From Gammaproteobacteria bacterium (lineage in GTDB: Bacteria > Pseudomonadota > Gammaproteobacteria > Pseudomonadales > Halieaceae): a stretch of DNA of 64,000 nucleotides. Below are positions 8,870 through 19,158 of this stretch, piece after piece. The notes under the pieces were generated by a model, which had not been told where the DNA came from, searched no databases, and worked only from the letters and a program-made list of their open reading frames with translations. The stretch is from NCBI GenBank assembly GCA_009937065.1, contig JAACDF010000019.1, positions 42,055 through 106,054 on the forward strand, read 5' to 3'. Numbering within the stretch: position 1 is the stretch's first letter; the number at the start of each line of letters is the position of its first letter. Both the position numbers and the translations under genes were made by a program.

Positions 8870-9949
8870 CTACTTTAATCTCTGAATGGCGCGTTCCGCT
8901 CCATTGAGGGCTTTCAAAATCCCCTCACGTAAGCCGTCCATGTCGACACCCTCAGTGCTCTTTTGACCGGCGCGATAACGCGCATACACACCGTGCAAGA
9001 TAGCCGCTGTCTTCCAGTTATTAAATCCGACGTAGTAATCGAGAAGATCCACCGGAAACCCTGTTCGCTCTGAGTAGCGCTGAGCCAGCTCTGCGCGGAA
9101 GGGGAATCCAGGAACTGCAGTGGGTGCGGTGGGCTCAAGGTGAGGGTCGTCGGCACTCTCGGGCCAAGCACGAAGCGTGTAGCCCAAATCAGCCAGTGGA
9201 TCACCCAGCGTCGCCAGTTCCCAATCAAGCACAGCTGATACCTTTGAGTCCTGACCAAATAAGCAGTTGTGCAAATAGTAGTCACCGTGAACCACGCTGG
9301 CGGTCACCTGCTCTGGCTGGTTGGCAAGGAAGTAGTCTTTAAAGTCATGGGCGCGAGGGTCGTCCAGTTCCGCATAGGCAATGGAAGATTCCCATGACCG
9401 ATACCAGGCTTTAATTTGGCGCCCAACGTAGTCCTCTTTCTTGCCAAGCGTGGAGAGTCCAATAGCGTCAGGATCTAGCACATGCATGTCCGCCAAGGTG
9501 TCGATAAACGAATACGCTAGAGTCCTCCTTTGCCCTTCAGGAACCCACGCCAACGTATCTTCATTGCTAAATAGTGGTCGGCCCTCCGAAAAGCCCATCA
9601 CATAGAAGCGGGCTCCAGTTACCGATAGATCCTCACAAAAGCCGATGGGTTCTGGCACGGGAAACCCTTGCGGTGCAAAAGCGGCGATTAACGACCACTC
9701 CCGGTTCATGTCGTGAGCTTTTGGTAAGAGTTCGCCCATGGGCGGACGACGTACGACAGCTCGCTTACCCGAGTCATCCTCCAGCCTATAGGTCAAATTA
9801 GAGTGCCCGCCCTCTAATCGCGTCCATGAAAAAGGCGGCTTAAAGTAATCGGTGTTTGCAGCAATCCAAGCCTCTACCGCCGGAATGTCGTAACCCTCAG
9901 CTAATCTTGTTTGCTCGTTTTGATTATTGTTCATCGGCGACTCAGTCAC
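8870..9949 (-). CDS. Phosphotransferase/aminoglycoside-kinase-like family protein (APH fold)
   Basis: LEGGHSNLTYRL, VVHGDYYLHNCLF and VLDWELATLGDPLADLGYTLRAW APH motifs. Confidence 0.88.
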   Translation of the reverse strand: MTESPMNNNQNEQTRLAEGYDIPAVEAWIAANTDYFKPPFSWTRLEGGHSNLTYRLEDDSGKRAVVRRPPMGELLPKAHDMNREWSLIAAFAPQGFPVPEPIGFCEDLSVTGARFYVMGFSEGRPLFSNEDTLAWVPEGQRRTLAYSFIDTLADMHVLDPDAIGLSTLGKKEDYVGRQIKAWYRSWESSIAYAELDDPRAHDFKDYFLANQPEQVTASVVHGDYYLHNCLFGQDSKVSAVLDWELATLGDPLADLGYTLRAWPESADDPHLEPTAPTAVPGFPFRAELAQRYSERTGFPVDLLDYYVGFNNWKTAAILHGVYARYRAGQKSTEGVDMDGLREGILKALNGAERAIQRLK

Positions 9950-10116
9950 TGGATATCAGACATTTATTCAGATCGTACTTAGGCTTTGATCAGCTGCCAA
10001 ATCGAATTCACTGATAACCCCTATTGCGGTAGAGCCAATTAGACCAGCAGGCAGTTATAGTGCGATGACTCTAATTCAGCTTAGACCAACAACGCCCGTT
10101 GAGGCGAGGAGGCTTT

Positions 10117-10395
10117 GTGCTATATCACATCCTTTGTCACGACAAACCCGGAAGCCTACAAACGCGACTAGATAACCGAGATGCTCATTTAGCTGCGGTG
10201 AAAGCTCTCGGCGATCATCTTTTTGCGGCAGGCCCCTTGCTCAATGGGAATGACGAAATGATTGGATCAGTGCTTATTATCGACTTCGATGATGACGCCT
10301 CCGCCGAAGCTTTTTGTGAGCAAGACCCGTACGCAAAAGCAGGGTTATTTGAGCAGGTGACTGTCACGCGCTGGCGGAAAACATTGCCGGCCTGA
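10117..10395 (+). CDS. YciI-like protein
   Basis: YHILCHDKPGSLQTRLDNRDAHLAAVKALGDHLFAAGPLL; GTG at 10117 preceded by AGGAGG. Confidence 0.85.
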   Translation: MLYHILCHDKPGSLQTRLDNRDAHLAAVKALGDHLFAAGPLLNGNDEMIGSVLIIDFDDDASAEAFCEQDPYAKAGLFEQVTVTRWRKTLPA

Positions 10396-10439
10396 GGATC
10401 CACAGCCGACACGGGTGCGTCTTAGTTAGAGCTTGATGC

Positions 10440-12623
10440 CTAGCTAAAGACGTCAAAGGTGTGCGAAAACTTCAAAATCCACTCGCGCCGCTTTTCGGTG
10501 AACAGGCCCACGTCGTCATCTCGTGTTTCGTTATAAACGAGGTAGAAACCCGCGTCAGCCGATGTCAGCCACGCGAATCGGATATTCGACGCGACGACAT
10601 CAGTCGCATCGTTATATTGCACCAGAGCCTGAAGCGAGACCTTGGGATTAAACGAATAGGTCATTCGCAGTGAGCCCACATTAATCTCTAGCTTTTCGGA
10701 GCTATTGGGACGCTGAATCTCGTTATAAGTCCATCCCAAGCGCGCATTAAACGTCTCACCAATTCGGTATCTGAGACTTGGCGTTAGCTGCGTACGGTCA
10801 CCACCAAAAAAACCGCCAATCTTTGCAGTTACATCAAACGATAGCGGCTGACTATCGTCAGTCATAAGAACCAGCTGCAGCTCTTCATCATCGTAATCCC
10901 CCGCCTCGACGATTTGGCCGGGCGCAAGCTCAAAGTCTTCACGAACTCCTTCATGCAACAGATTCACACCTGTATGAATCTCAAAGCCTGACTTCCATTC
11001 CCAATGATTATCAAGGTGGAAGAACCCTGTCTCGTGCAGGCCATCGCCACCCCAGTAGCCTCGGTAAGCAATATGGGGCCGGAGCTCAAGCAGATGTTTC
11101 CACGACGGATCCCGCCATCGTTTCAACGCGAACAGCCAGCCGCGTTTAAAATCTGTTCGCTGTAGAAAGCCAACCTCGGGATTAAAGTTTTCACCTACCT
11201 CTGTGAAACTTGCTGAATAGGACCACTCCTGCGTATCCGCCGCCGCCGAAAGGTAGAGGGCGGTGTCGTCGCCGTTTAACCCCGGCGTATCGGTTTTAGC
11301 AAAAAAGCCCGAGAGTAAACCGTCATCACCCAAACCTAACTGCCCATCCACCGAATAGGTCCGGTTGTAATGATCAGGTCCACCATCAAGGGATCCATTT
11401 TCCTCTTTATTTACTACTAGGAATCCAAGACTTGAGCGGTTTTCGAACTCCTGACTGACTCTCGCCACACTGAAATCCGTCTGCGGCACGATACCGGGTA
11501 CTTCATCCGCCTGCATGTGGAGCAGACCCACATTAGTCGCTTCACCCACTTTCCCTGACAGACGTGCACCTGCCTTTATCGGTATCTGGCTGCCGTCACT
11601 GGCAATACCAATCCGCCGACTAAAAAACAGCTCTACCTCACGCGAGACACCGACTGAAAACTGCCCGGCGTTCTCGAGAAAAAATGGCCGCTGCTCAGGT
11701 AGGAATAGACTGAATCGATCGAGGTTAATCTGAAACTCATCAACCTCCACTTGCGCAAAGTCGGTGTTGTAGGTCATGTCCAACGTCAAACTTGGCGTCA
11801 CAGAGTATTTGATATCAAAGCCCAATTCCTGCTCGCTCAAACTTTGAATGCGATTCCCATTTCGCTCCTTGGCCAACCCATAGGGCGTTATTTTTAAATT
11901 TCGCTGTCGCGGCGCCGATATGTTCCCGACGCGACCCGCATCGGCGAGGCGTGAGAGGCTGTATTGCCGAGATATGGGTGCCCAATAGGCAACCTCGTTA
12001 TTGCGTCGGATGGTGCGCTTAAAATTAAAGCCCCAGCTATGAACATCTGCATTGCCAAAACGCAGTGACTTAAACGGGATTTCGAACTCAGCAGACCAGC
12101 CATAATCGCCTATCTTTGTCGCTACCTGCCAATTGGTATCCCAGTTGAGATTGAAGCCAGCTCCTCGGCTCATTGCGCCGCTAGCTTCCTTACTTACCTG
12201 CGCATCGTATTCGATACCCGCCGGGTTAGTGCCGAAGACGAAGCCATTTTGCTGATCCCGAAAAGCATCAATGATGAAACTGAAGCTGTCACCATTATCT
12301 AACGATGCATCACGCCGGCTATCCGCAACGATGATGCCCGCAGGATTGTCATCGTAAGCAACGACGCCGATGTACAAAGTGGTGTCGGTGTAGCCGATGT
12401 AGACATCGGTTTGCTGCGTTGACGGCGCACCCTCGACGGGACGCTGTTGCCAGAAGCCACTCAGTGTTCGCTTGCCCCAGGCAGCATCGCCCAGAACATC
12501 GCCATCGATCACAGGCTTACTCAATAACCTCACCGCATCAGCGGACGGTTCAGCAAGGCCATATGGGGACCAAGAAAAAAAGGCAACTACAAAAATCGAG
12601 CGGCATAGAGCGCGTAAAATCAC
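10440..12623 (-). CDS. DUF5916 protein with N-terminal CBM9-like domain, secreted/outer membrane
   Basis: KPVIDGDVLGDAAWGKRTLSGFWQQRPVEGAPSTQQTDVYIGYTDTTLYIGVVAYD plus C-terminal beta-barrel-like repeats ending in F-D-V-F-S. Confidence 0.85.
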   Translation of the reverse strand: MILRALCRSIFVVAFFSWSPYGLAEPSADAVRLLSKPVIDGDVLGDAAWGKRTLSGFWQQRPVEGAPSTQQTDVYIGYTDTTLYIGVVAYDDNPAGIIVADSRRDASLDNGDSFSFIIDAFRDQQNGFVFGTNPAGIEYDAQVSKEASGAMSRGAGFNLNWDTNWQVATKIGDYGWSAEFEIPFKSLRFGNADVHSWGFNFKRTIRRNNEVAYWAPISRQYSLSRLADAGRVGNISAPRQRNLKITPYGLAKERNGNRIQSLSEQELGFDIKYSVTPSLTLDMTYNTDFAQVEVDEFQINLDRFSLFLPEQRPFFLENAGQFSVGVSREVELFFSRRIGIASDGSQIPIKAGARLSGKVGEATNVGLLHMQADEVPGIVPQTDFSVARVSQEFENRSSLGFLVVNKEENGSLDGGPDHYNRTYSVDGQLGLGDDGLLSGFFAKTDTPGLNGDDTALYLSAAADTQEWSYSASFTEVGENFNPEVGFLQRTDFKRGWLFALKRWRDPSWKHLLELRPHIAYRGYWGGDGLHETGFFHLDNHWEWKSGFEIHTGVNLLHEGVREDFELAPGQIVEAGDYDDEELQLVLMTDDSQPLSFDVTAKIGGFFGGDRTQLTPSLRYRIGETFNARLGWTYNEIQRPNSSEKLEINVGSLRMTYSFNPKVSLQALVQYNDATDVVASNIRFAWLTSADAGFYLVYNETRDDDVGLFTEKRREWILKFSHTFDVFS

Positions 12624-12772
12624 AGGGCTAGCCCTAGAAAGGAGGACAGATTGTCAAAGGCTAAGGGTACCATCCGTGGGAGGTCCCGCTCTGAGCCCTA
12701 CCCCTCGGGCGTTAGGCCGATTGGAGGATATTCGTCACATTTGAGTACAATGTGACCGGAACAACACCTTCC

Positions 12773-14422
12773 TTAGCGCCAACAAATTACCAAGGTTTTA
12801 CGCTCCGCGGACTCAACCGCCATCGCCGCGGCCTCCTCATCAAACCGATCTGAAATTTGGTCCCGTTTTATTTTCAGTGTTGGCGTCAATACGCCATTTT
12901 CGATACTCCAAGGCTCATAAGTCAGAATCGCCCCCCCCATCCGCGCATGCTTTTCGACCACACCGTTCAACTGCTCCAAGGTCTTGAGCACAGATGCCTC
13001 GATGACATCACGGGGCGCATCGCGCATGGTCTCCGATACCACGGCCACCATAATCGTTTTGTTCATACCCAATCCAACGAGGCACTGCTGCTCAACACAG
13101 GGATTGTCGGCAAACTGCGCCTCAATAGGGGTGGGTGCAACGAATTTTCCCTGAATCGTTTTGAAGTAATCTTTGATCCGGCCCGTGATATACAGGAACC
13201 CGTCTTCATCCTGTCGGAAGCGATCGCCGGTATGCAGCCAACCATCTTGGATTAGCTCAGCCGTTTTGTCCGGCTGCTTGTAGTAGCCAGGTGTGCAACC
13301 GTCAGCTCTAATCGCTAACTCACCCTCATCGGTGATCTTGATATCAACCCCAGGTGCCGCCTTGCCCAATGAGCCAAGACGTCGTGCACCTTCCCGACTG
13401 ATAATCAGACTCATCGCCTCTGTCTGACCGAATCCTTCCATCAAAGAAATACCCACACTGTCCCACCACTCCATCAGCGGCGCCGGTAGCGGGGCAGATC
13501 CCGTGAGGTGAAACTCGCAGCGGTCGAGACCCAGTGCTGTCTGGACCGTATGGGCGATTGCCTCTGGGTTGGCACCCAATGCAGCATCAAACGCCTCCCG
13601 CCCACCAAACTTGGCCAGAATTGCCTGCTGAAGTTGCTCCCAAACCCGAGGGGCTCCAAAGAAGAAAGTGGGTCGCGTCCGCTGCATGTCGCGGCCTAGA
13701 AATTCCAACCCCTCGTTGAAGCTTACAGGCGCTCCGTGGCACAGCGACGTAAATTCAATGACCTGTCGCTCGGCTAAGTGCGACAGAGGCAAGTAGGAGA
13801 AGTAAATGGGATCCGCCTCGATCGCGAGGAACTCACTGCCGCGTCGAATAGGGATAACGTTGCTATCGTTGGTTTGAATTACACCTTTGGGTCGACCCGT
13901 AGTACCGGAGGTGAAAATGAGTGCGATCATGTCATCGTGCTTAGGAATGTGGCTGGGGCTCTCACCCTCACCTTCGCTCAGTAGCTGATCCCATGTCAGC
14001 GTCGCCTCAGGAATATCGGCACCTGGCAAGCTGATGATAGTCACGTCATCGGCAAGCACCTCTTTGACTCGGTCCCAGTTCTCCGCCTCGCCCACAAAGA
14101 TGGCTTTGGATTCCGTAAATTCGGCAATGTACTGAGCAACATCCGCGTTCAATGTAGTGAAAAGACCCACGCTGACATTGCCCGCTGCCATGATAGCGAG
14201 GTCCGCAAAGAACCAATGTGCCCTGTTTCGTGACAAGAGCAGAATTTTGGTTTCTTTGTCGAATCGCTGCTCTAGGGCAGATGCAACCGCATGAATTTGG
14301 CGCCGGCTTTCTCTCCAAGAATAATCGTCACTGCCCTCGCCTTTAAAATCACGCAGCCAGATCTCATCGGATTTCTCTGCTGCCCACTGATCGAGGTAAG
14401 CCAACAAGGTATCGTGTTCCAT
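12773..14422 (-). CDS. AMP-binding long-chain acyl-CoA synthetase-like enzyme
   Basis: IALIFTSGTTGRPKGVIQT, GYYKQPDKTAELIQDGWLHTGDR; probable start MEHDTLL at 14422 (ORF track 14506). Confidence 0.92.
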   Translation of the reverse strand: MEHDTLLAYLDQWAAEKSDEIWLRDFKGEGSDDYSWRESRRQIHAVASALEQRFDKETKILLLSRNRAHWFFADLAIMAAGNVSVGLFTTLNADVAQYIAEFTESKAIFVGEAENWDRVKEVLADDVTIISLPGADIPEATLTWDQLLSEGEGESPSHIPKHDDMIALIFTSGTTGRPKGVIQTNDSNVIPIRRGSEFLAIEADPIYFSYLPLSHLAERQVIEFTSLCHGAPVSFNEGLEFLGRDMQRTRPTFFFGAPRVWEQLQQAILAKFGGREAFDAALGANPEAIAHTVQTALGLDRCEFHLTGSAPLPAPLMEWWDSVGISLMEGFGQTEAMSLIISREGARRLGSLGKAAPGVDIKITDEGELAIRADGCTPGYYKQPDKTAELIQDGWLHTGDRFRQDEDGFLYITGRIKDYFKTIQGKFVAPTPIEAQFADNPCVEQQCLVGLGMNKTIMVAVVSETMRDAPRDVIEASVLKTLEQLNGVVEKHARMGGAILTYEPWSIENGVLTPTLKIKRDQISDRFDEEAAAMAVESAERKTLVICWR

Positions 14423-14552
14423 TAAATCGCCTCTTTGGGATTTTTTGTTTTTATGGCGCTCAGAGTGTCGCTCTCTTGCCCATTCTGAGCATGCCAGACT
14501 GCCCAACTAAGGCAAGAGCGCGGTTCTCGCAAAACTCAGTTGAGGGGGCGCA

Positions 14553-15692
14553 TCAGGATGCTGCGCAGGACCGAATAGTGTTGAAGTCTGATAGCTGAGC
14601 GTCGCCTCCAATCAGGCCATCATTCTTACCGGCTTCGCTGAAGTGCATCAATAAAAGCGTCTGCGAATCGGGCTCGAACTCTTGGGTAGGTGGCTCAAAC
14701 GATGCGCGGTAGCGCGTCTCATTGCTGATGCGAACCTCATCGACCAAGCCATTGAGAACCTCGTAATAGCCGCGACAGCAGTTGTTGCCACCAATCGCGA
14801 TATTCTGATATCCCAGCTGGGCAGGGCGGGCGCGGAACTCTTTTTCTGCCGCCAGTTCGCCATCGACAAACAAGCGCATCAACCCCTCCTCGTTGGTCGA
14901 GGCGACGTGCACCCAGCGGTTTTTAGGTACCAGGTAATCGGAAGTCAGGCCCCTCGAGTTTGCCAATGTTCCATCGATAGAAAACCAGCCACGGAGCAAG
15001 CCATCCTTATCCACTGAGAGCCGGTACTCGCGTCCGCGTCCTGATCCGGAGTACTTATCTACGATAACGCCACCGCGCGAGTAATCCCGCAGGAAGACCC
15101 GTGCCTCGATGGTGTAATAGTCGTCAAGGTGGAGTTCTTGCGTATTGCTGACAGTGATTGCCTGCGAACCCTGATAGGGATCAAAGTCTGCGGACATGCC
15201 ACAGAACGCACTGCTGTCATCCTCCGTCTCAGGCGCACAGTCGGCTTGGCCCTTCTCACAATTAGTTATCTTAAGGAGTCCATCGGCACTCCCCTTGGTC
15301 GTATGGTCAATCAGAATTCTGGTGTCATCGACCAACAAAATGAGATCTATAGCGGGTTCTCTTTCAGTTACACCAATCTTTAATTTGTATCGCCCCGCGA
15401 TTGGCTGGAAGGGGAGCATCAACTTAATTCGGGAGGCGTTGTAATCGATTAGTCGTGGTTCGAAGAGGCGGTCTGCATCTTCAGCCCCAAAAAAGATTTT
15501 GTAATCCGGATTGCTGAGCAACTGCTCTCCATAAACATTTAGGCGCGGACCGCTCATCTGGACCTGAAAAACAGGACCCGCCTCCAAAGTAGACGGGTGA
15601 GAAGCCCACAAAACCGCAGGTGTTGACAGGAACAACACCACGATCAGGACAGCATGTTTAACCGCTCGTAATTCTCTCAATTGGGTTTTCAC
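14553..15692 (-). CDS. Secreted LamG/concanavalin-like domain protein
   Basis: Signal peptide; DDYYTIEARVFLRDYSRGGVIVDKYSGSGRGREYRLSVDKDGLLRGWFSIDG...WVHVASTNEEGLMRLFVDGELAAE. Confidence 0.75.
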   Translation of the reverse strand: MKTQLRELRAVKHAVLIVVLFLSTPAVLWASHPSTLEAGPVFQVQMSGPRLNVYGEQLLSNPDYKIFFGAEDADRLFEPRLIDYNASRIKLMLPFQPIAGRYKLKIGVTEREPAIDLILLVDDTRILIDHTTKGSADGLLKITNCEKGQADCAPETEDDSSAFCGMSADFDPYQGSQAITVSNTQELHLDDYYTIEARVFLRDYSRGGVIVDKYSGSGRGREYRLSVDKDGLLRGWFSIDGTLANSRGLTSDYLVPKNRWVHVASTNEEGLMRLFVDGELAAEKEFRARPAQLGYQNIAIGGNNCCRGYYEVLNGLVDEVRISNETRYRASFEPPTQEFEPDSQTLLLMHFSEAGKNDGLIGGDAQLSDFNTIRSCAAS

Positions 15693-15710
15693 CTGAAAGC
15701 TCTAGCGCCG

Positions 15711-15749
15711 TAATCGCGAAGTAATCGCGAAATAATCGCGAAATAATCG
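15711..15749. repeat. 11-bp direct repeat array (taatcgcgaa[a/g] x3 plus partial)
   Basis: taatcgcgaag / taatcgcgaaa / taatcgcgaaa / taatcg at 15711, 15722, 15733 and 15744. Confidence 0.9.
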
Positions 15750-15954
15750 GTTAGTAATAGTGTAATGCGCACGCGAAAAAAACTTTCCGAGTACCTAAGA
15801 GACAAATTGGACAAAAAGCCTGTCTTAAAAGTGTTGTATTAAAAGCATCGCTACTGTCACTAGATGGGACTTACCAATAATAGCCTGTCCAATATCGCTC
15901 GCGCCACGGGTCATAACGAAGCGCTTACCTTTAACTGTTATCGACTGTGACTAT

Positions 15955-15982
15955 TTTTCTGTCACGTCTTTTCTGTCACGTC
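15955..15982. repeat. Perfect 14-bp tandem duplication
   Basis: ttttctgtcacgtc at 15955-15968 and 15969-15982. Confidence 0.9.
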
Positions 15983-15999
15983 TCGCTCTTTAAGACTAA

Positions 16000-17178
16000 C
16001 TACGCGACGACACCGTTAGAACTGAGCTTACCGATGTCAGCGTCACTCACGCCGAAGCTCTCTAGCACCTCACGAGTGTGCTGCCCGTGTGTAGGCGCGC
16101 CGCTCCCTGGCTCCAACCGCTCACCGCCAAACAAGGGTGGCGCGAGAATACGCCTAGACGAGCCCGCGACAGGATGGTCGTAAATATCCACCGTACCATT
16201 GGCCGATAACTGCTCTTGTGCGAGCACCTCGTCTCGCGTCATGACCTTGGCGCAGGGCACATCGACTTCACGTAACCGCCTCACCATTTCGTTACAGCTC
16301 AGCTCGGCACATCGCTCGGAAGCGAGGCCTTTGAGCACACGGATGTTGCGCATTTGGTTCTCAAACGTCGCAAATCGCTCATCTTCCAAAAGATGCTGCA
16401 TATCAATGGATGTCAGGAAACGCTTCTGCATCTCATAACTGCCGGCTGAGATGATGACGCCGCCATCGCTGCATAGCCACGGATCATAGAGAATATCGAT
16501 GAGCATTCCACCCTGCTCATGATCGTCACTAAGCAAGGTGTGATTTTGAAAGCCATCCAGGAAGATGAAGAAAAGCCCAGAATCGATCATAGAGAGGTCT
16601 ATGTGCTGGCCTACCCCAGTTCGCTCTCGCAAGAAGAGCGCGCTTGTAACCGCTTGGCAGGCAGTGTAGCCCGTGATCTTGTCGCACAAGAGCGTCCGCA
16701 TGAATGCAGGCTCATTACCTTTACCTTGAGTGGCAGCAACCCCCGCGTGAGCTTGGATGATGGGATCGTAAGCAGGCGCGCTACTCATGGGGCCTTGCGT
16801 ACCGAAGCCAGATATTGCGGTGTAGATGAGCTTTGGGTTGATGCCACGAAGCGTCTCCGACCCCAAACCCAACTTGTCCATGACGCCGGGGCGGAAGTTG
16901 TGAATGACCACATCGACCGATGGAATCATCGCCTTGATGACGCGCACGCCATCCTCTGACTTTAAGTCGATCCGCAGCGACTCCTTGCCTCGATTGCAGT
17001 TGGCAAATAACGCTGAAATATCAGCCTTGCGAGCACCGATGTAGCGCATAGGGTCGCCAATCGCCATGGGCTCCACCTTGACAACACGTGCGCCTTGCTC
17101 CGCCATCATCATCGAGGCAAGTGACGCTGTAATCATGGTTGAAAATTCAAGAATCGTGATTGACTCAAGTGGCTTCAT
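16000..17178 (-). CDS. CaiB/BaiF family CoA-transferase
   Basis: MKPLESITILEFSTMITASLASMMMAEQGARVVKVEP...; HNFRPGVMDKLGLG. Confidence 0.93.
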   Translation of the reverse strand: MKPLESITILEFSTMITASLASMMMAEQGARVVKVEPMAIGDPMRYIGARKADISALFANCNRGKESLRIDLKSEDGVRVIKAMIPSVDVVIHNFRPGVMDKLGLGSETLRGINPKLIYTAISGFGTQGPMSSAPAYDPIIQAHAGVAATQGKGNEPAFMRTLLCDKITGYTACQAVTSALFLRERTGVGQHIDLSMIDSGLFFIFLDGFQNHTLLSDDHEQGGMLIDILYDPWLCSDGGVIISAGSYEMQKRFLTSIDMQHLLEDERFATFENQMRNIRVLKGLASERCAELSCNEMVRRLREVDVPCAKVMTRDEVLAQEQLSANGTVDIYDHPVAGSSRRILAPPLFGGERLEPGSGAPTHGQHTREVLESFGVSDADIGKLSSNGVVA

Positions 17179-17516
17179 ATCGGCTCCGTCGCTTTTTATT
17201 CATATGCCTAAGGAGACGCTAGTGGCAGACCAAGCGATAATCAAGTGATGACTCAAGAATCACATCCAGCGGATCGCACCCTAACCAGTCTTCAACACCA
17301 AAAAGGTGAACAGGCAGAGGTTATGCCGGCTCCTAAAGACATGCGCTCCCAAAATAGCCATAGAGAAATCTAGACGTCACATGGCGAATGACACCACTAA
17401 AACCAAACATTGGATGAACATACCCATGCCTAAAAATAACGGTGATTACCGCCTTGATGTTTTCTAAGCTAGGCGCACGACAATTTGGCGACAATACGCA
17501 AAAAGAAAAGCGTATT

Positions 17517-18488
17517 TCAGGCGCTATCGACCTCGAGAAGGGCCTGAGAAATGGTAAGCAGCGGCTCATAATCAGAGTGATAAAGCTCCTTAAGCTGCTC
17601 TCGCATGCCACCTCTACTCATCAAATCCCAGTCGCGGTAACTCACTCGGTCATACCCGTGTTTAATGAAGTTAGCGCGAAGCTTTCTCATGGGCTTCAAC
17701 CAATACGTCCAGTAAAAATGACTTGGCCCGTCGTCAGAAAGGGAGACCGGATTGGCTGATGCAGGGCCACCCGAGCAAAAACGTTCGATGGCGTGTGCGG
17801 AATAACTCCTGTTCTTCACTTTGTCTGGCTGAAGGTCAGGTAATTGCTCCAGTCCAACCAATTTGCGCAAGCAATCCAGAACTTCGCTCTTATGACTACG
17901 AACATGTTCAAAACATACGAGTACGACCCGATCGCGGCCGAATAATTCGACACAGTGACTGTAAATTGATCGAACCGGAAACCGACGGGCATCTATGTTA
18001 CGCATGCCATCTGCATAGACGGCTCGCTTCTCACCAAAGCTGCCATTTCTGAAATTGAGAAATGTCTCGATAGGGCCGCCACGGCCCTTGACCAGCGATT
18101 GCCGGTAGGCCGAGTGCAGCCAGTCCGCCGGATGCCGCGCCACATAGAGAATGTGAGCCTCCGGCATCAACTCCTTCAGTAACGCGAGATACTCCGGATG
18201 CTGCGGGTAGCCATCGTACATTTCACCCGGGATATCGGGCTTCGATATGAGCAGGCATTTCCCGCGTCCGGTCCGCCGCAACTCCGCCAAGGCGGCCATC
18301 ACCTTTGCTTTGCAGTCGTCTGCCGAAGGATCGCGATAAAGGGCGTGCAGGGGCGTCATCAGGGCAGACGGATTGAAAAGTACACCGACATTCTTTAACT
18401 GAGCAAACACGAAATTTTGAAAGAAGCGCGTCGCTGTTTTATGCAATCCAATGTGCACAACAATGCGAAGCGGCGATGAATCAGACAC
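17517..18488 (-). CDS. Sulfotransferase-like P-loop protein
   Basis: VVHIGLHKTATRFFQNFVF (5'-PSB-like loop) and HILYVARHPADWLHSAYRQSL (3'-PB-like). Confidence 0.75.
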   Translation of the reverse strand: MSDSSPLRIVVHIGLHKTATRFFQNFVFAQLKNVGVLFNPSALMTPLHALYRDPSADDCKAKVMAALAELRRTGRGKCLLISKPDIPGEMYDGYPQHPEYLALLKELMPEAHILYVARHPADWLHSAYRQSLVKGRGGPIETFLNFRNGSFGEKRAVYADGMRNIDARRFPVRSIYSHCVELFGRDRVVLVCFEHVRSHKSEVLDCLRKLVGLEQLPDLQPDKVKNRSYSAHAIERFCSGGPASANPVSLSDDGPSHFYWTYWLKPMRKLRANFIKHGYDRVSYRDWDLMSRGGMREQLKELYHSDYEPLLTISQALLEVDSA

Positions 18489-18657
18489 CTGTGTTTCCTA
18501 CTCAAACAACTCTTGGTCTCATGATGAATAGCCTGAAGATCAAGTTCAAGCTTGCGCTCAAAAATCATCAAATACAGTCATTCACTGGCATTTCACCCAA
18601 CCTACGCTATGTTTAAAGAGCCCACGGATGGGCATTGATGTTCACAAGGAGGTGACC

Positions 18658-19158
18658 ATGACCTTACAACTGAAAGACTCAAGCAACCGCTCCGATGAGA
18701 ACGGCCTGGCTGTATCAAACACACCCCGCCCACTAGCGCGCGGTCGCGATTGCGACATCTTTGCACTTCGACTACGTGAGCGCCCGCCCGAGCCACCAGA
18801 ACGGCTGCTCGAGTTCTTCGAGCGGAAGCCCCAAACACCTCTGTCTCACACAACCCTGAAAGTCATCGATGTCTTATTGACCGGCGACCTGAGCCGAATT
18901 CGATCGGAAACGCTGGCTGATAGTTTGCGCATCAGCCCGACTACGCTTCGACGCCGACTTAGTAGAGACGGCATGAGTTATCAAACCATATTGGACGCGG
19001 TTCGACGCCATCGCTGTGAAGAAAGCCTGGCTGACGACTGGATGCCAGGAAAATGTCTCGCCTGGGATTTGGGCTATGCCGAGGTCAATAGCTTTTATCG
19101 TGCCTTTCGGCGTTGGACAGGCCGAAACTACAGTGACGTAAAGTTATTGCTGGTCTGA
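18658..19158 (+). CDS. Compact AraC-type HTH regulator
   Basis: SETLADSLRISPTTLRRRLSRDGMSYQTILDAVRRHRCEESL...AWDLGYAEVNSFYRAFRRWTGRNYSDVK; ATG at 18658 preceded by AAGGAGG. Confidence 0.85.
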   Translation: MTLQLKDSSNRSDENGLAVSNTPRPLARGRDCDIFALRLRERPPEPPERLLEFFERKPQTPLSHTTLKVIDVLLTGDLSRIRSETLADSLRISPTTLRRRLSRDGMSYQTILDAVRRHRCEESLADDWMPGKCLAWDLGYAEVNSFYRAFRRWTGRNYSDVKLLLV

